A DNA stretch of 64,000 nucleotides, taken from assembly GCA_963576475.1 (NCBI GenBank), contig OY754972.1, forward strand, positions 31,761,890 to 31,825,889, written 5' to 3'. Below, one piece after another: positions 1-11,348 of the stretch. Both the position numbers and the translations under genes were made by a program. The first letter of the stretch is position 1, and each line of letters begins with the position of its first letter. The notes beneath the pieces are model-generated. The model was not told where the DNA came from, made no database searches, and saw nothing but the letters and a program-made list of their open reading frames with translations. This DNA is from Molanna angustata. Lineage: Eukaryota > Arthropoda > Insecta > Trichoptera > Molannidae.

Positions 1-425
1 TTCAGTACCTTCCGTCCCTTCAGTACCTCCCGTCCCTTCAGTTACTCCCGTCCCTTCAGTTACTCCCGTCCCTTCAGTTACTCCCGTCCCTTCAGTTACT
101 CCCGTCCCTTCAGTTACTCCCGTCCCTTCAGTTACTCCCGTCCCTTCAGTTACCCCCGTCCCTTCAGTTACTCCCGTCCCTTCAGTTACTCCCGTCCCTT
201 CAGTTACTCCCGTCCCTTCAGTTACTCCCGTCCCTTCAGTTACTCCCGTCCCTTCAGTTACTCCCGTCCCTTCAGTTACTCCCGTCCCTTCAGTTACTCC
301 CGTCCCTTCAGTTACTCCCGTCCCTTTAGTTACTCCCGTCCCTTCAGTTACTCCCGTCCCTTCAGTTACTCCCGTCCCTTCATTACCTCCCGTCCCTTCA
401 TTACCTCCCGTCCCTTCAGTAGGTC
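1..425. repeat. 18-bp minisatellite, array 1
   Basis: Tandem copies of an 18-bp unit (CTTCAGTTACTCCCGTCC and near variants) run from the window edge to about 425. The last units switch to a CTTCATTACCTCCCGTCC variant. Because 18 is a multiple of three, the array leaves open frames with LPSLQL repeats; I read these as repeat artefacts, not genes. The array probably continues to the left of the window. Confidence 0.95.
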
Positions 426-1149
426 CCGGTCATACGCTCGACAATTCACCATAGTTTCATTGCGATCGGATGAACGGTTCTCAGGATAGTCCACCTTCAT
501 CGGTAAAATGACCTGATACCCGATGAAGAAGAAGAAGAAGAATTTTTTTTTAATCCAGAAACCATCCCGGGCATACACTCGACAATTCATCAAAGTTTCA
601 TTGAAATTGAATGAACGGTCCCCAGGATAGTCCACCTTCATAGGTAAAATGACCTGATACCCGATGAAGAAGAAGAAGAAGAAAAATTTTTTAATCCAGA
701 AACTATCCCGGTTATACGCTCGACAATTCACCAAAGTTTCATTGCAATCGGATGAACGGTTCTCAGGTTAGTCCACCTTCATATGTAAAATGACCTGATA
801 CCCGATGAAGAAGAAGAAGAAGAAGAAAATATTTTAAATTCAGAAATCATCCCGGGCATACGATCGACAATTCACCAAAGTTTAATTGCAATCGGATGAA
901 CGGTTCCCAGGATAGTCCACCTTCATAGGTAAAATGACCTATTACCCGATGAAGAAGAAGAAGAAGTTAAAATTTTTTGATCCAGAAACCATCCCGGGCA
1001 TACTCTCGACAACTCACCAAAGTTTCATCGCAATCGGATGAGCGGTTTAGGAGCGCATTCAACACATACATGATACATACATAGATACAAACATTCAAAT
1101 TTATAATATAGACTAGTGAACACCCGGCAAACTTCGTATTGCCTGTATA
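426..1149. repeat. Macrosatellite copy A: about 138-bp repeats with GAA tracts
   Basis: About five diverged repeats of roughly 138 bp, each with a core near CGACAATTCACCAAAG, a TGATACCCGATGAAG segment and a (GAA)n tract. They are followed by a unique end (GGAGCGCATTCAACACATAC ... CGTATTGCCTGTATA). The same order recurs at 4499-5348 and 5804-6490, so this is the right part of one macrosatellite unit. The open frames rich in poly-Phe on the minus strand are translations of GAA tracts. Confidence 0.9.
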
Positions 1150-4007
1150 GAGCCTCACCACGGATTAACTATTACAATGATTTAAAATCAGTCTTCAGTA
1201 TCGGTCACCAGAATGCACAAGGACCTCGTGGGAAGCTCCACGAGCTGTCTACCTCATCTGCAGTTGCTCAAATGGATATATTGTGTTTTACTGAGACGTG
1301 GTTGAATGAATTAGAAATAATGAACTATAGTTTGCATCAGTTTAATATTGTTAGTTATTTCTGTAGAGAAAAAGCAATCAGAGGAGGATCATTGATTATG
1401 GTTAAAGATAATTATAAATCAAAGAATAGACCAGATATTGTCAAATTATCCGCGGAGAAGCATTGTGAAATTAGCTGCGTTGAAACCAATAGCATTATAG
1501 TTTTATCAGTATACAGACCTCCATCTGGGTGCTTTGACATTTTCTTCAACATTATGGAGAATGCCTTAAATCGAGCAACTTACAAAAATAAAAAACATAT
1601 TGCAGTGTGTGGAGACTTCAATATTAATTTTAACAATACCTCAAAAGAGTGTAGCACTTTAATTGATCTAATGAATTCTTTCTTATTGACACGTTGCATC
1701 AAAAATGCAACACGAATAACGAAAAAATCATCCTCTTGTATCGATAACATATTTACTGATATTGAAGCCAAACAAACTGACCTCTTAAACCTTGTAGGGT
1801 CCGACCATTTAGGACAAGTAATTAAAATCAATCTAAAAAACAAAATAATCACCAAAAGCACAAACCAAAAATATATCACTAAGAGATTATACAGTGAAGA
1901 TTCATTGAAAATTTTTCTAAAGTCCATTGGCAATTCCTTTCCGAACACATGTATGCCTTCGAGTTGTTGTGCAAACACTCAATTTAATGAACTATTTAAA
2001 ACCCTAGTACTAGAAACTAATAGTCATTTTCCAATCAAACAAATAAAAATTAAAAAGGACCACAGGTCATTTGATAACTGGGCAACTCCTGGTATTGTAA
2101 TATCTAGAAAAAAAATGTTTGAATTGTATAGCAGGAAAACATTTGACAACTCTGAGGCTTTGAAAAATAATATTAGGACTTACAGTGCAGTGTTCAGAAA
2201 GGTCTGTAGTGAAGCTAAGAAAAAATATTTAGCAGATAAAATAAGAAATTCCAAAAATCCCATTAAAACCACATGGGATGTAATAAAACATGAAACTGGT
2301 AGAAATAAAGAATCTAACGACTATAACGACGATGAATTTAATAAATTGAAAACTGCCAACCACTTCAATGATTTCTTTGTAAATATAGCTTCTTCAATTA
2401 CCCATAACACATCAATAGAAAAAGCAATGAAACACTTGGTTCCATCGCGTAAACCCAATTGTATTTTTAATTTTAGAAATGTCACAGAATGGGAAATAAT
2501 AAAATTATGTAAAAAAATTAAGACGAAGAATTCAAACGATCTATGGCATATGTCCACACATTTCTTAAAATTAATTATTAACGGACTTGCCCCCTGCATC
2601 ACCAACATTATCAACCAATGTCTGGTACAAGGTGTATTTCCGGAAAAACTTAAAATGTCAAGAGCTATTCCAATATACAAGAAGGGTGACAGAGCAGACC
2701 CCAGTAACTATAGGCCGATCTCAATACTGCCTGTATTAAGCAAAATATTCGAGAGGATTGTCGCCGAGCAGCTCACCCACAATTTAGTCGAAAATAATAT
2801 ACTACACCCCCAACAATTTGGTTTTCAAAGGGGCAAGAGCACATCAGATGGTGTAGCATCTCTCGTTCAAACGGTCCTTGAGTCACTGGATAATAGGTCG
2901 GATGCTTATGGAATATTCTGCGATCTTTCCAAGGCTTTCGACTGCGTTAACCATGACATCCTTGTCAATAAACTCAATTACTACGGAATATGCAATAATG
3001 AAAATAGATTTTTTAAATCGTACCTCGAAAACCGTCAACAAGTAACTGAGATTGATGGTGCTAGGTCCAACGGAGCTCTAGTAAATCGTGGGGTTCCGCA
3101 GGGGTCCATACTAGGGCCAGTACTATTCCTAATATATATAAATGACCTACCAAACTGTATCTCTAAAGACCAGGCAATAATAATGTTTGCTGATGATACA
3201 TCTATAGTACTAAAGGAACGCAAAAACAAGGAAACTACCCTTGGCAATGCTTTAGAGATACTAGATGGGATGGGTGAGTGGTTCGGAGATAACGGACTCG
3301 CGTTAAATGTGACAAAAACGGGTGAAATTCACTTCTCCTTGAAAAGACACGTTGAAAATGATTCAGTTATGTCTGGCCTTTCCCAACGAAAACTGGTAGT
3401 GGCGGACAACATAAAATTCCTCGGAGTCATACTTGACGCAAAGTTGCAGTGGACACCTCACATTGAGACAATATCTAAGAAGCTGTGCTCAGCAATTTAT
3501 GCGATAAAAAAAATTAAGGAAACTTGTGGCGAAGTGGCAGCTAGATCTGTATACTTTGCTTACTTCCAGAGTATTATGTCATATGGAATTTTATTCTGGG
3601 GCAGAGGGGCTGATTGGAGCCGAATTTTTATACTTCAGAAACGTGCAATTAGAGCATTGAAAAGCATGGGGTCAAGGGAGTCGTGCAAAGATTATTTTAA
3701 AGAATTAGACATACTGACACTTCCTGGCATGTATATTTATGAATGCCTACTATATGCACGCAAAAACATGCCCAACACCCCTCTGAACTCGGAATATCAC
3801 GATTATAACACTCGCTCAAAGGGAAGTATCCGACCCGTGGAGCACAGATTAGCAAAATTATCTAAAAGCTTTATTTGTCTCAGTGTGCGTCTATTCAACA
3901 AGCTGCCGGAAGGAATCAAGTCTCTGAATGTTGATAAATTTCGAGGAGCAGTGAAGACGTACCTCGTTGATAAATCTTTTTATTCTGTGGACGAAATGCT
4001 GGAGTGA
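1116..4007 (+). CDS. Non-LTR retrotransposon ORF2: endonuclease and reverse transcriptase
   Basis: A long uninterrupted frame for a LINE ORF2-type polyprotein, which nicks target DNA and primes reverse transcription there. The N-terminal half is an APE-like endonuclease: an FTETW motif near residue 58, GDFNIN near 165 and SDH near 228. The C-terminal half is a reverse transcriptase: SNYRPIS near 530, SKAFDCVNHDIL near 605, GVPQGSILGP near 657 and catalytic FADD near 691. The first 11 codons lie in flanking satellite DNA, so the true start is missing and the element is 5'-truncated. No stop or frameshift breaks the enzyme region, which suggests recent insertion. Motif style fits the jockey/CR1/L2 group; I cannot place it more finely. 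Confidence 0.93.
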   Translation: MNTRQTSYCLYRASPRINYYNDLKSVFSIGHQNAQGPRGKLHELSTSSAVAQMDILCFTETWLNELEIMNYSLHQFNIVSYFCREKAIRGGSLIMVKDNYKSKNRPDIVKLSAEKHCEISCVETNSIIVLSVYRPPSGCFDIFFNIMENALNRATYKNKKHIAVCGDFNINFNNTSKECSTLIDLMNSFLLTRCIKNATRITKKSSSCIDNIFTDIEAKQTDLLNLVGSDHLGQVIKINLKNKIITKSTNQKYITKRLYSEDSLKIFLKSIGNSFPNTCMPSSCCANTQFNELFKTLVLETNSHFPIKQIKIKKDHRSFDNWATPGIVISRKKMFELYSRKTFDNSEALKNNIRTYSAVFRKVCSEAKKKYLADKIRNSKNPIKTTWDVIKHETGRNKESNDYNDDEFNKLKTANHFNDFFVNIASSITHNTSIEKAMKHLVPSRKPNCIFNFRNVTEWEIIKLCKKIKTKNSNDLWHMSTHFLKLIINGLAPCITNIINQCLVQGVFPEKLKMSRAIPIYKKGDRADPSNYRPISILPVLSKIFERIVAEQLTHNLVENNILHPQQFGFQRGKSTSDGVASLVQTVLESLDNRSDAYGIFCDLSKAFDCVNHDILVNKLNYYGICNNENRFFKSYLENRQQVTEIDGARSNGALVNRGVPQGSILGPVLFLIYINDLPNCISKDQAIIMFADDTSIVLKERKNKETTLGNALEILDGMGEWFGDNGLALNVTKTGEIHFSLKRHVENDSVMSGLSQRKLVVADNIKFLGVILDAKLQWTPHIETISKKLCSAIYAIKKIKETCGEVAARSVYFAYFQSIMSYGILFWGRGADWSRIFILQKRAIRALKSMGSRESCKDYFKELDILTLPGMYIYECLLYARKNMPNTPLNSEYHDYNTRSKGSIRPVEHRLAKLSKSFICLSVRLFNKLPEGIKSLNVDKFRGAVKTYLVDKSFYSVDEMLE

Positions 4008-4170
4008 ACCATTTACATTCACTTCAGCATTGAATTGACTATAAAAAATTGTCCATTATATTTTTATATATTTTATAAAACTATGAGTGTAAAATTGACG
4101 AGTCCAAGTACCCGAGCTAGGGTCTACGGACGATAAACAACAATAAACAATAAACAACAATAAACAATAT
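1150..4170 (+). mobile_element. 5'-truncated LINE inserted at a macrosatellite unit junction
   Basis: The left border follows CCTGTATA at 1142-1149 and the right border precedes ATTAAAAATTGTCCTCC near 4171. The uninterrupted junction is present at 5341-5360, giving an internal empty site. The TATA at both borders is a plausible 4-bp target duplication. The 3' end carries a simple AACAATAAACAA-type tail (about 4135-4166), as in LINEs that end in short tandem repeats. There is no ORF1 and no 5' UTR. Confidence 0.88.
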
Positions 4171-5348
4171 AATTAAAAATTGTCCTCCATAACCACCCGT
4201 CGCTTCAGACTCTTCAATACCTCCCATCCCTTCAGTACTTCCCGTCCCTTCAGTACCTTCCGTCCCTTCAGTACCTCCCGTCCCTTCAGTACCTCCCTGT
4301 TACTCCCGTCCCTTCAGTTACTCCCGTCCCTTCAGTTACTCCCGTCCCTTCAGTTACTCCCGTCCCTTCAGTTACTCCCGTCCCTTCAGTTACTCCCGTC
4401 CCTTCAGTTACTCCCGTCCCTTCATTACCTCCCGTCCCTTCATTACCTCCCGTCCCTTCATTACCTCCCGTCCCTTCATTACCTCCCGTCCCTTCAGTAG
4501 GTCCCGGTCATACGCTCGACAATTCATCAAAGTTTCATTGAAATTGATTGAACGGTTCCAAGGATAGTCCACCTTCATCGGTAAAATGACCTGATACCCG
4601 ATGAAGAAGAAGAAGAAGAATTTTTTTTAATCCAGAAACCATCCCGGGCATACACTCGACAATTCATCAAAGTTTCATTGAAATTGAATGAACGGTTCCC
4701 AGGATAGTCCACCTTCATAGGTAAAATGACCTGATACCCGATGAAGAAGAAGAAGAAGAAAAATTTTTAATCCAGAAACTATCCCGGTCATACGCTCGAC
4801 AATTCACCAAAGTTTCATTGCAATCGGATGAACGGTTCTCAGGATAGTCCACCTTCATAGGTAAAATGACCTGATACCCGATGAAGAAGATGAAGAAAAA
4901 ATTTTAATCCAGAAACTATCCCGGTCATACGCTCGACAATTCACCAAAGTTTCATTGCAATCGGATGAACGGTTTTCAGGATAGTCCACCTTCATAGGTA
5001 AAATGACCTGATACCCGATGAAGAAGAAGAAATTTTTTTTAAATTCAGAAACCATCCCGGGCATACGCTCGACAATTCACCAAAGTTTAATTGCAATCGG
5101 ATGAACGGTTCTCAGGATAGTCCACCTTCAAAGGTAAAATGACCTAATACTCGATGAAGAAGAAGAAGTTAAAATTTTTTGATCTAGAAACCATCCCTGG
5201 TATACTCTCGACAGTTCACCAAAGTTTCATCGCAATCGGATGAGCGGTTTAGGAGCGCATTCAACACATACATACATAGATACATACAAACATTCAAATT
5301 TATAATATAGACTAGTGAACACCCGGCAAACTTCGTATTGCCTGTATA
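4171..5348. repeat. Macrosatellite copy B (complete unit, about 1.18 kb)
   Basis: Begins ATTAAAAATTGTCCTCC and ends CGTATTGCCTGTATA. It contains the 18-bp minisatellite (about 4190-4498, roughly 15 units) and then about six of the 138-bp GAA repeats. It aligns in order with copy C at 5349-6490 and with the end of copy A. Copies differ in number of minisatellite units and GAA repeats. Confidence 0.9.
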
Positions 5349-6490
5349 ATTAAAAATTGTCCTCCATAACCACCCGTCGCTTCAGACTCTTCAATACCTC
5401 CCATCCCTTCAGTACTTCCCGTCCCTTCAGTACCTTCCGTCCCTTCAGTACCTCCCGTCCCTTCAGTACCTCCCTGTTACTCCCGTTCCTTCAGTTACTC
5501 CCGTCCCTTCAGTTACTCCCGTCCCTTCAGTTACTACCGTCCCTTCAGTTACTCCCGTCCCTTCAGTTACTCCCGTCCCTTCAGTTACCCCCGTCCCTTC
5601 AGTTACTCCCGTCCCTTCAGTTACTCCCGTCCCTTCAGTTACTCCCGTCCCTTCAGTTACTCCCGTCCCTTCAGTTACTCCCGTCCCTTCAGTTACTCCC
5701 GTCCCTTCAGTTACTCCCGTCCCTTCAGTTACTCCCGTCCCTTCAGTTACTCCCGTCCCTTCAGTTACTCCCGTCCCTTCATTACCTCCCGTCCCTTCAG
5801 TAGGTCCCGGTCATACGCTCGACAATTCATCAAAGTTTCATTGAAATTGATTGAACGGTTCCAAGGATAGTCCACCTTCATCGGTAAAATGACCTGATAC
5901 CCGATGAAGAAGAAGAAGAAGAATTTTTTTTTAATCCAGAAACCATCCCGGGCATACACTCGACAATTCATCAAAGTTTCATTGAAATTGAATGAACGGT
6001 TCCCAGGATAGTCCACCTTCATAGGTAAAATGACCTGATACCCTATGAAGAAGAAGAAGAAGAAAAATTTTTTAATCCAGAAACTATCCCGGTCATACGC
6101 TCGACAATTCACCAAAGTTTCATTGCAATCGGATGAACGGTTCTCAGGATAGTCCACCTTCATAGGTAAAATGACCTGATACCCGATGAAGAAGAAGAAG
6201 AAGAAAATATTTTAAATTCAGAAATCATCCCGGGCATACGATCGACAATTCACCAAAGTTTAATTGCAATCGGATGAACGGTTCCCAGGATAGTCCACCT
6301 TCATAGGTAAAATGACCTAAAACTCGATGAAGAAGAAGAAGAAGTTAAAATTTTTTGATCCAGAAACCATCCCGGGCATACTCTCGACAACTCACCAAAG
6401 TTTTATCGCAATCGGATGAACGGTTTAGGAGCGCATTCAACACATACATGATACATACATAGATACAAACATTCAAATTTATAATATAGA
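5349..6490. repeat. Macrosatellite copy C
   Basis: Same start as copy B, with a longer 18-bp array (about 5376-5803), then five GAA-type repeats. Homology stops near 6490, just after TTATAATATAGA. The last roughly 40 bp of the unit (starting ACTAGTGAACACCCGGC) are absent, so the array ends here. Confidence 0.88.
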
Positions 6491-6722
6491 TGAGGCAGGT
6501 ACCTACCTACCTACATATACCAAAGTTCTATAAATTTGAATTTGATTCATAACAAATTCCCCAATCAGTCGGTTGGTTTATTTCAAAATTGTATTCTGTG
6601 TAACCATGGAAACGAAAACCAATAGAATAGGTACGTCGAATATTTTAGTACTTTTTGTTCCCAGTAGATTCTGATAGTTCGATCTATTTGTTCATATATA
6701 AAATGACAAATTTCCTTATACA

Positions 6723-7310
6723 AGTTGCATGTAACACATGAGATCCTACTGTCTATAGCGATAGTATGTACCAATATTTCTAATCCGAACATAGACAAAT
6801 ACAAAATCTCAAATTACTTTTTTCAAAAAAATTCCCGAGTTTCTCAAACATTTTTTATTGAGAAAAACATTTTTTATGATAAATTTATGAGTTTAACTGC
6901 CAATATTTCCAAAAATATCGAAAAAAGCCGAAACACACCAACTAGACAATTTAATTTGTTATAAAAAATATCAACATTGTAGCATTACATCTTAAATTAA
7001 AAAAAAAATATATATAAAAATTGAATTTAGTGAAGATATGGCAGTGGCCTATACATTATCTATCTACAATTTACAAACATACCTACGTAGATATATACCA
7101 TCATGCTGTTTTCATATTCTGGGTAGGAAAAACAGACTGACCTCCATACTATCCTATGCTGACATACATAACTACATATTGTTTTATTTACAAAAAATAT
7201 ATCTTAAAATATTTATTAATTTGTGTTAATAGTTTGGTAAGTATTCTTCAATTAAGTATACAATACATACATCACCATCGACAGTTGGATCTCATGTGTT
7301 ACATGCAACT
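6723..7310. mobile_element. TIR element (MITE-like), about 590 bp
   Basis: The ends are inverted repeats of about 45 bp: AGTTGCATGTAACACATGAG at the left and its reverse complement at the right, with a few mismatches further in. The interior is AT-rich with no convincing coding capacity; the small open frames there are not conserved with anything I recognise. I could not settle the target duplication. From 6491 to 6722 I see nothing else. Confidence 0.7.
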
Positions 7311-7447
7311 CGTTTATTAATAGGTTTGTCAACATTACCAAATTGATACTGTTTCAAAAATGTATATGTTAACAAGTATTGTCCCATCTAACATAAGTTC
7401 TAACACCATGTATTTCTTCAATATCAGCAACTGTACAGTAGAGAAAA

Positions 7448-7674
7448 AAAAATTAAATTTTTTTTTTAATTAACCGAGTCCTTAAAAATTAAATGAGTCC
7501 TTGTCCTTAAAAGTCCTTGTTAAACAAGTACATATACATCTTCCTAAGTTTCCTAAAATAAGCAAATAAAAGCTTGTGCAAAATTGATTGGTGAACGAAA
7601 TCGGTCGAGGCAGGATTCGAACTCGCGATCACTGGATTACTAGCCCAGTGCGCTAACCGCTCTGCCATCGACCC
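7448..7674 (-). mobile_element. tRNA-derived SINE, family A copy 1
   Basis: Read on the minus strand, the head resembles a tRNA: GGTCGATGGCAGAGCGGTTA (A-box region), a 7-base anticodon-like loop CTAGTAA (AGT, threonine-like), and a B-box GAGTTCGAATCC. The acceptor and T stems do not pair well, so this is a SINE head and not a tRNA gene. The body (CCGATTTCGTTCA, then GGAAGATGTATATG) is shared with the copy at 49702-49879. The tail is an expanded GTCCTTAA-type repeat. Confidence 0.8.
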
Positions 7675-7689
7675 ATCTAATTTCTTCTC

Positions 7690-8500
7690 TCTTTTTCTTC
7701 TTGTGTCATATCAGGCCCCCCCGACGTTGACGACCACCATAGAGAAAGCCTCCCTGTCCTGTGCAGTGCGAAACAACTCCTCCACAGTTCTTATACCGCG
7801 GTCCATTCGCGGATATTTCGCAGCCAGGAAAGCTGTTTTCTTCCGACCCTCAATCTTCCCCTTCATGACGAGCTGAAGGATGGCATACTTTTCACCTTTC
7901 AGAATATGGCCGAAGTACAACACTTTACGGAGCTTAACATTGGTGAATAATTCTCTTTTGGTGTTGGCTCTATGTAGTACTTGAGTGTTACTGACCATGT
8001 CAGTCCACAATATTCTAAACATTCTGCGGTGGATCCACATTTCAAATGCTTCAATATTAACTTTGAGAGTCCACGCCTCCACCCCATAAAGCAAAACTGA
8101 CCACACATAACACTTGACCATTCTTTGTCTCAGCTTTAAGTTAATATTGTCGTCGAGGAGAAGATTTTTCATTTTGAAAAATGCCGATCGGGCCGCTTCT
8201 ATTTTACATTTTACTTCAGTGTCAGGGTCTAAATTCTCAGTAATTATACTACCCAAATACTTAAATTGTTTTACCCTTTCAATACTAACACCCTTAAGTT
8301 AAAGATTTATATTTGGGTGGCTATCACGGCTAAAAATCATCATTTTGGTTTTCTTAATATAAATGTTAAGTCCATAATGCTCTCCGATAGAATTGATTTT
8401 GTGAAGTAGTTGTTGAAGGTCTTGTATATTGTCTGCAAGTAATATGATGTCATCTGCATATCTAATAATAATCTTATATTACCTTTCATAAAATATGAAA
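7690..8500 (-). pseudogene. LINE reverse transcriptase fragment (3' part)
   Basis: On the minus strand the region starts with a YADDIILLADN-type motif (about 8439-8465), the RT catalytic box. It then has a broken stretch, and from 8256 down to 7711 an open frame of the LINE C-terminal type: LRQRMVKCYVWSVLLYGVEAWT, then an HRRMFRILWTD segment, ending AQDREAFSMVVVNVGGA. The short 3' end ends in a GAAGAAAAAGAGAGAAG run. Both 5' truncation and internal damage are visible. The style fits RTE/Crack-like LINEs common in insects. Confidence 0.85.
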
Positions 8501-9775
8501 ACACAAAGCCCCGTGAACTGGTATGTTTTTTTTAATATGTACAAAATAACATATATTTAAATGACATATAAAAAGAATTTTAGAAAGTTTTTTTGCTATA
8601 GTTTAAACTTGCCAATATTGACATGCGTAATGCTAGACCTTGTGCAACGATATGGTAAGGCCTATACAATAATTTCATTGTAATAAAAAAATTATTTATT
8701 GGAGAAAGGTCTTCTTCATATTCATTTATTGTTAAAAATATATAGATATTTTTGGTAACTTAACATTTGACAAGGACTAGATTAAACCTCGTACAATGTA
8801 AATCTTGCTTTTTTATATTATTTATTAATTTTACATTAGGATCTATTTTTTTGCACTTAACTGTATAGCTTGTCAGTTTGTTTGCTTGAACTACATCAAT
8901 CGAGCTAACAGTTAACATACCATTTCAGTCCTTATTTAGCTGTTTTAACTCTAAGTAGTGTCCCCTGTAAGGTGTGACAACTGCCTACCAAATTGTGTCC
9001 ATACACATGTTTTCATCTTCCATAGAAAAATGTTGATCAGTCCCATAACTACACCACAACTCATGATCCGCAAAAAAAAAGAAAAATTAGAGGTAGCGTT
9101 GACCCAAGAATACTTAGTGATAAATTAATATAGTTTTGAATAGTAAGTCTTATTTATATTAATAACTAACAATGATATATTATATTCATATAAATAATGA
9201 GACAGCGCCAACTTTTTTTCACAAATACACTGAGAACAAATGCAGGATTCAGGATACCACTTTACAGAATATGTAAAAACTTTAATGATCAAACTAACAC
9301 TTTTATTGTATCTTAATCTACATATATTGAAGAAATGAACTGTTGAAGAAATAATGTTATACGGATGATTTTTAAAATGCCATTCTTGAGAATTTAAAAT
9401 TATACTCTAAATCAAATATTTTTAAAGTTGCATATATGCAAACATTAGATTATTTTCCTTGTTGGGAGACAGTGTAGTGGTTTTTTATCTTAATAAATAA
9501 ATGAGAGATATGAAAAATGTATTTTAAATTATAAACATACTTTTTTATTGAATTTTTCCATGTCTAATTATTAAATACAATATATAACTAAATGAATTTA
9601 AAGTTATTTATTTAAAATTCATAAACCAGTTTAGTCATGAGTATGGATGAACTTATTTCATCAAATATAATAATTGGTTTTGAGTTTTGTGTCCTTAATA
9701 AACCAAATTCATTAAGTTATAAGTGATTTTTCATGGAAAATAATTAATATATTGGTTCTGGTTTTTGTGTTATTA
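8501..9775. other. No gene seen
   Basis: AT-rich sequence without an open frame, splice-supported exon or recognisable repeat end. A short imperfect tandem duplication lies at about 9672-9785 (two copies of a GGTTTATTAA...AACCAAT segment on the minus strand). A TTATTTATTT near 9606 could supply a minus-strand AATAAA signal for the possible exon at 9776-9841. Confidence 0.5.
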
Positions 9776-9841
9776 ATAAACCAAATCTCTTCTTGATGGT
9801 AATCCTTTGTCTGGAGTAGGTGTCTTGTGGAGAGAAACGGG
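9776..9841 (-). CDS. Possible terminal exon of an unknown minus-strand gene
   Basis: Minus-strand sequence after a good acceptor (TTGTTTATTTTCAG, exon start at 9841) gives [19 protein letters not shown] and a stop after LVY in one frame. Another frame stays open a little longer. A possible upstream partner is the 43-nt exon at 12929-12971. An AATAAA-type signal lies about 170 nt downstream. The proline/serine-rich peptide is not recognised. No other exon was found, so this rests on splice signals alone. Confidence 0.3.
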
Positions 9842-10199
9842 CTGAAAATAAACAATAGTTATTATAGATTCAAATTGTGCATAGTATGTAGGTAATGAAA
9901 TCATGAGAAAAAATCAACAAGACATAACTTTAATAGAAACAGCAAGTTATACCATCTAGTAATATACTATTCTTTTCAAAATCGAGAAACAAACTAAAAT
10001 AAAAGAATAGCAATGATACTGAGTAGATTGTCACATTGATCAGTGTAGAAAATGTGTTTAGCAATGAACAATAAAATATGCTCATATTTGTCATAATAAT
10101 TACCAAAAAATCTAATCAGGCCAAAGACTAAATCTTTTGTTCTTTGTATTTCTGATGAATTTTGTGATCTTTAAACTTTTAAAATTTTATACACTTCTT

Positions 10200-10860
10200 T
10201 AGTTAGAAGTGTGCTCAAGTACAATCCAACTGTTTGGTCACCTTGTTACAAAACTCAGTCTGACGTAATAGAAAGAATCAAAAATAAGTTTTTGAGATAT
10301 TATTATAAAATGGGCATTCAGAGAAATAATTTGAATTACCAATTTATCTTGAACATCTCAAAGGAGATCTGCATCTCATCTCTTATGCCTGACTTAATAT
10401 ACTCTCTTTAATTGAAAAGAGTTATTTATGTTGAGCTGACCATTGTACACAAATATTCCAAAAGACCACCAACACAAGCTAAACAAGTACAAGGAACTGG
10501 TAGATAAACAGTTCAAAATGGATTTAGCACTAATATATATGCTGTAGAGGTGTAGGCGAGAGGCCTGCCCGCAAAGTCTTTATATTCCTACTCTAAGGAC
10601 GAAGGTCTCCCTAGGCGTAAAATAAATGAACTTCTGGATAGCACCATTGTCCACGTCCTATTGGATTTGATTGCACAGGGGAGTGGAGTATCAGTCGGAA
10701 GTTGGTGAGTGGTGAGCGTGACTCGAGTCATAAAGCCTGCCCACAAACCCATGTGGCTCGCTTATTCTGTCTGGTACTCTGGTCGCCTGTGCCCATGGGC
10801 CTGGATTTGTGAACCCAGTGAAACCATGATTGCCTTTCTTTTTTGTATGTTATATGAAAA
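10200..10860 (+). pseudogene. LINE remnant: RT C-terminal fragment and 3' UTR
   Basis: Around 10211-10411 the frame reads PTVWSPCYKTQSDVIERIKN, which matches the 'VVWSP...I..IQ..FLR' block found C-terminal to LINE reverse transcriptases. Downstream is a moderately GC-rich 3' UTR-like stretch (CGAAGGTCTCCCTAGGCGTA, GGTACTCTGGTCGCCTGTGC) ending in an A-run at about 10856-10866. Most of the element is missing and it is inactive. Confidence 0.65.
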
Positions 10861-11235
10861 AAAAATCCAGCGAAACGGGTAAATATTTATTTTCTGGCAA
10901 CATTATGTTTACGTTCCACACAACTAGACATATACATATACCTACTGGCCTACCACCTCATACACACATGTAAATAAAACTTTTCATACATTTGTAGTCG
11001 AATTTTGTATAGCACGCGGTTTCTGTACCTTATAATTCTATGGTGGAAATAACATTTAAAATACTGTGCATTTTTATTATTTTTGATGAAGCAGAATCAC
11101 AAATATTCATGTCGCTGCACAAACATCAAAAATTATTAAATATTTTATACGTAGTTGGGTAAAAATGTCTTAAATATATGTGATTATATTGTACTGATTT
11201 TTTTACATTTACATAGTTGTTGAATCAATATTTCA

Positions 11236-11346
11236 GTCTTTGTTGCTCAGATATCTAAATATCTGACTCCTGAGCGAAAGGTCCTTGGATAGATTCCCGG
11301 TAGAGACACAGTTTTGAATTGTGTTTTCAATTTGGATATGTGAGAC
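11236..11346 (+). mobile_element. tRNA-derived SINE, family B, degenerate copy
   Basis: Resembles the better-preserved copy at 25840-26093. It has a decayed head (GTTGCTCAGATATCTAAATA), a damaged B-box (TGGATAGATTCCCGG) and then the shared GTAGAGACACAGTTTTGAAT body and a TTGGATATGTGAGAC segment. It lacks the distal body. Confidence 0.6.
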
Positions 11347-11348
11347 AC

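Noticed and set aside
1..425. CRISPR-like regular spacing in the 18-bp array
   Set aside because: No spacers; units are contiguous and imperfect, so it is a minisatellite in an insect genome.
366..734. Poly-Phe open frames on the minus strand (also 4855-5064, 5765-6163)
   Set aside because: They translate GAA tracts and repeat units, with no domain and no splice or start support.
4180..4500. LPSLQL-repeat open frames (also 5357-5803)
   Set aside because: Produced by an 18-bp repeat that is a multiple of three.
7590..7674. tRNA-Thr gene
   Set aside because: A- and B-boxes are present but acceptor and T stems do not pair and the body continues as a SINE.
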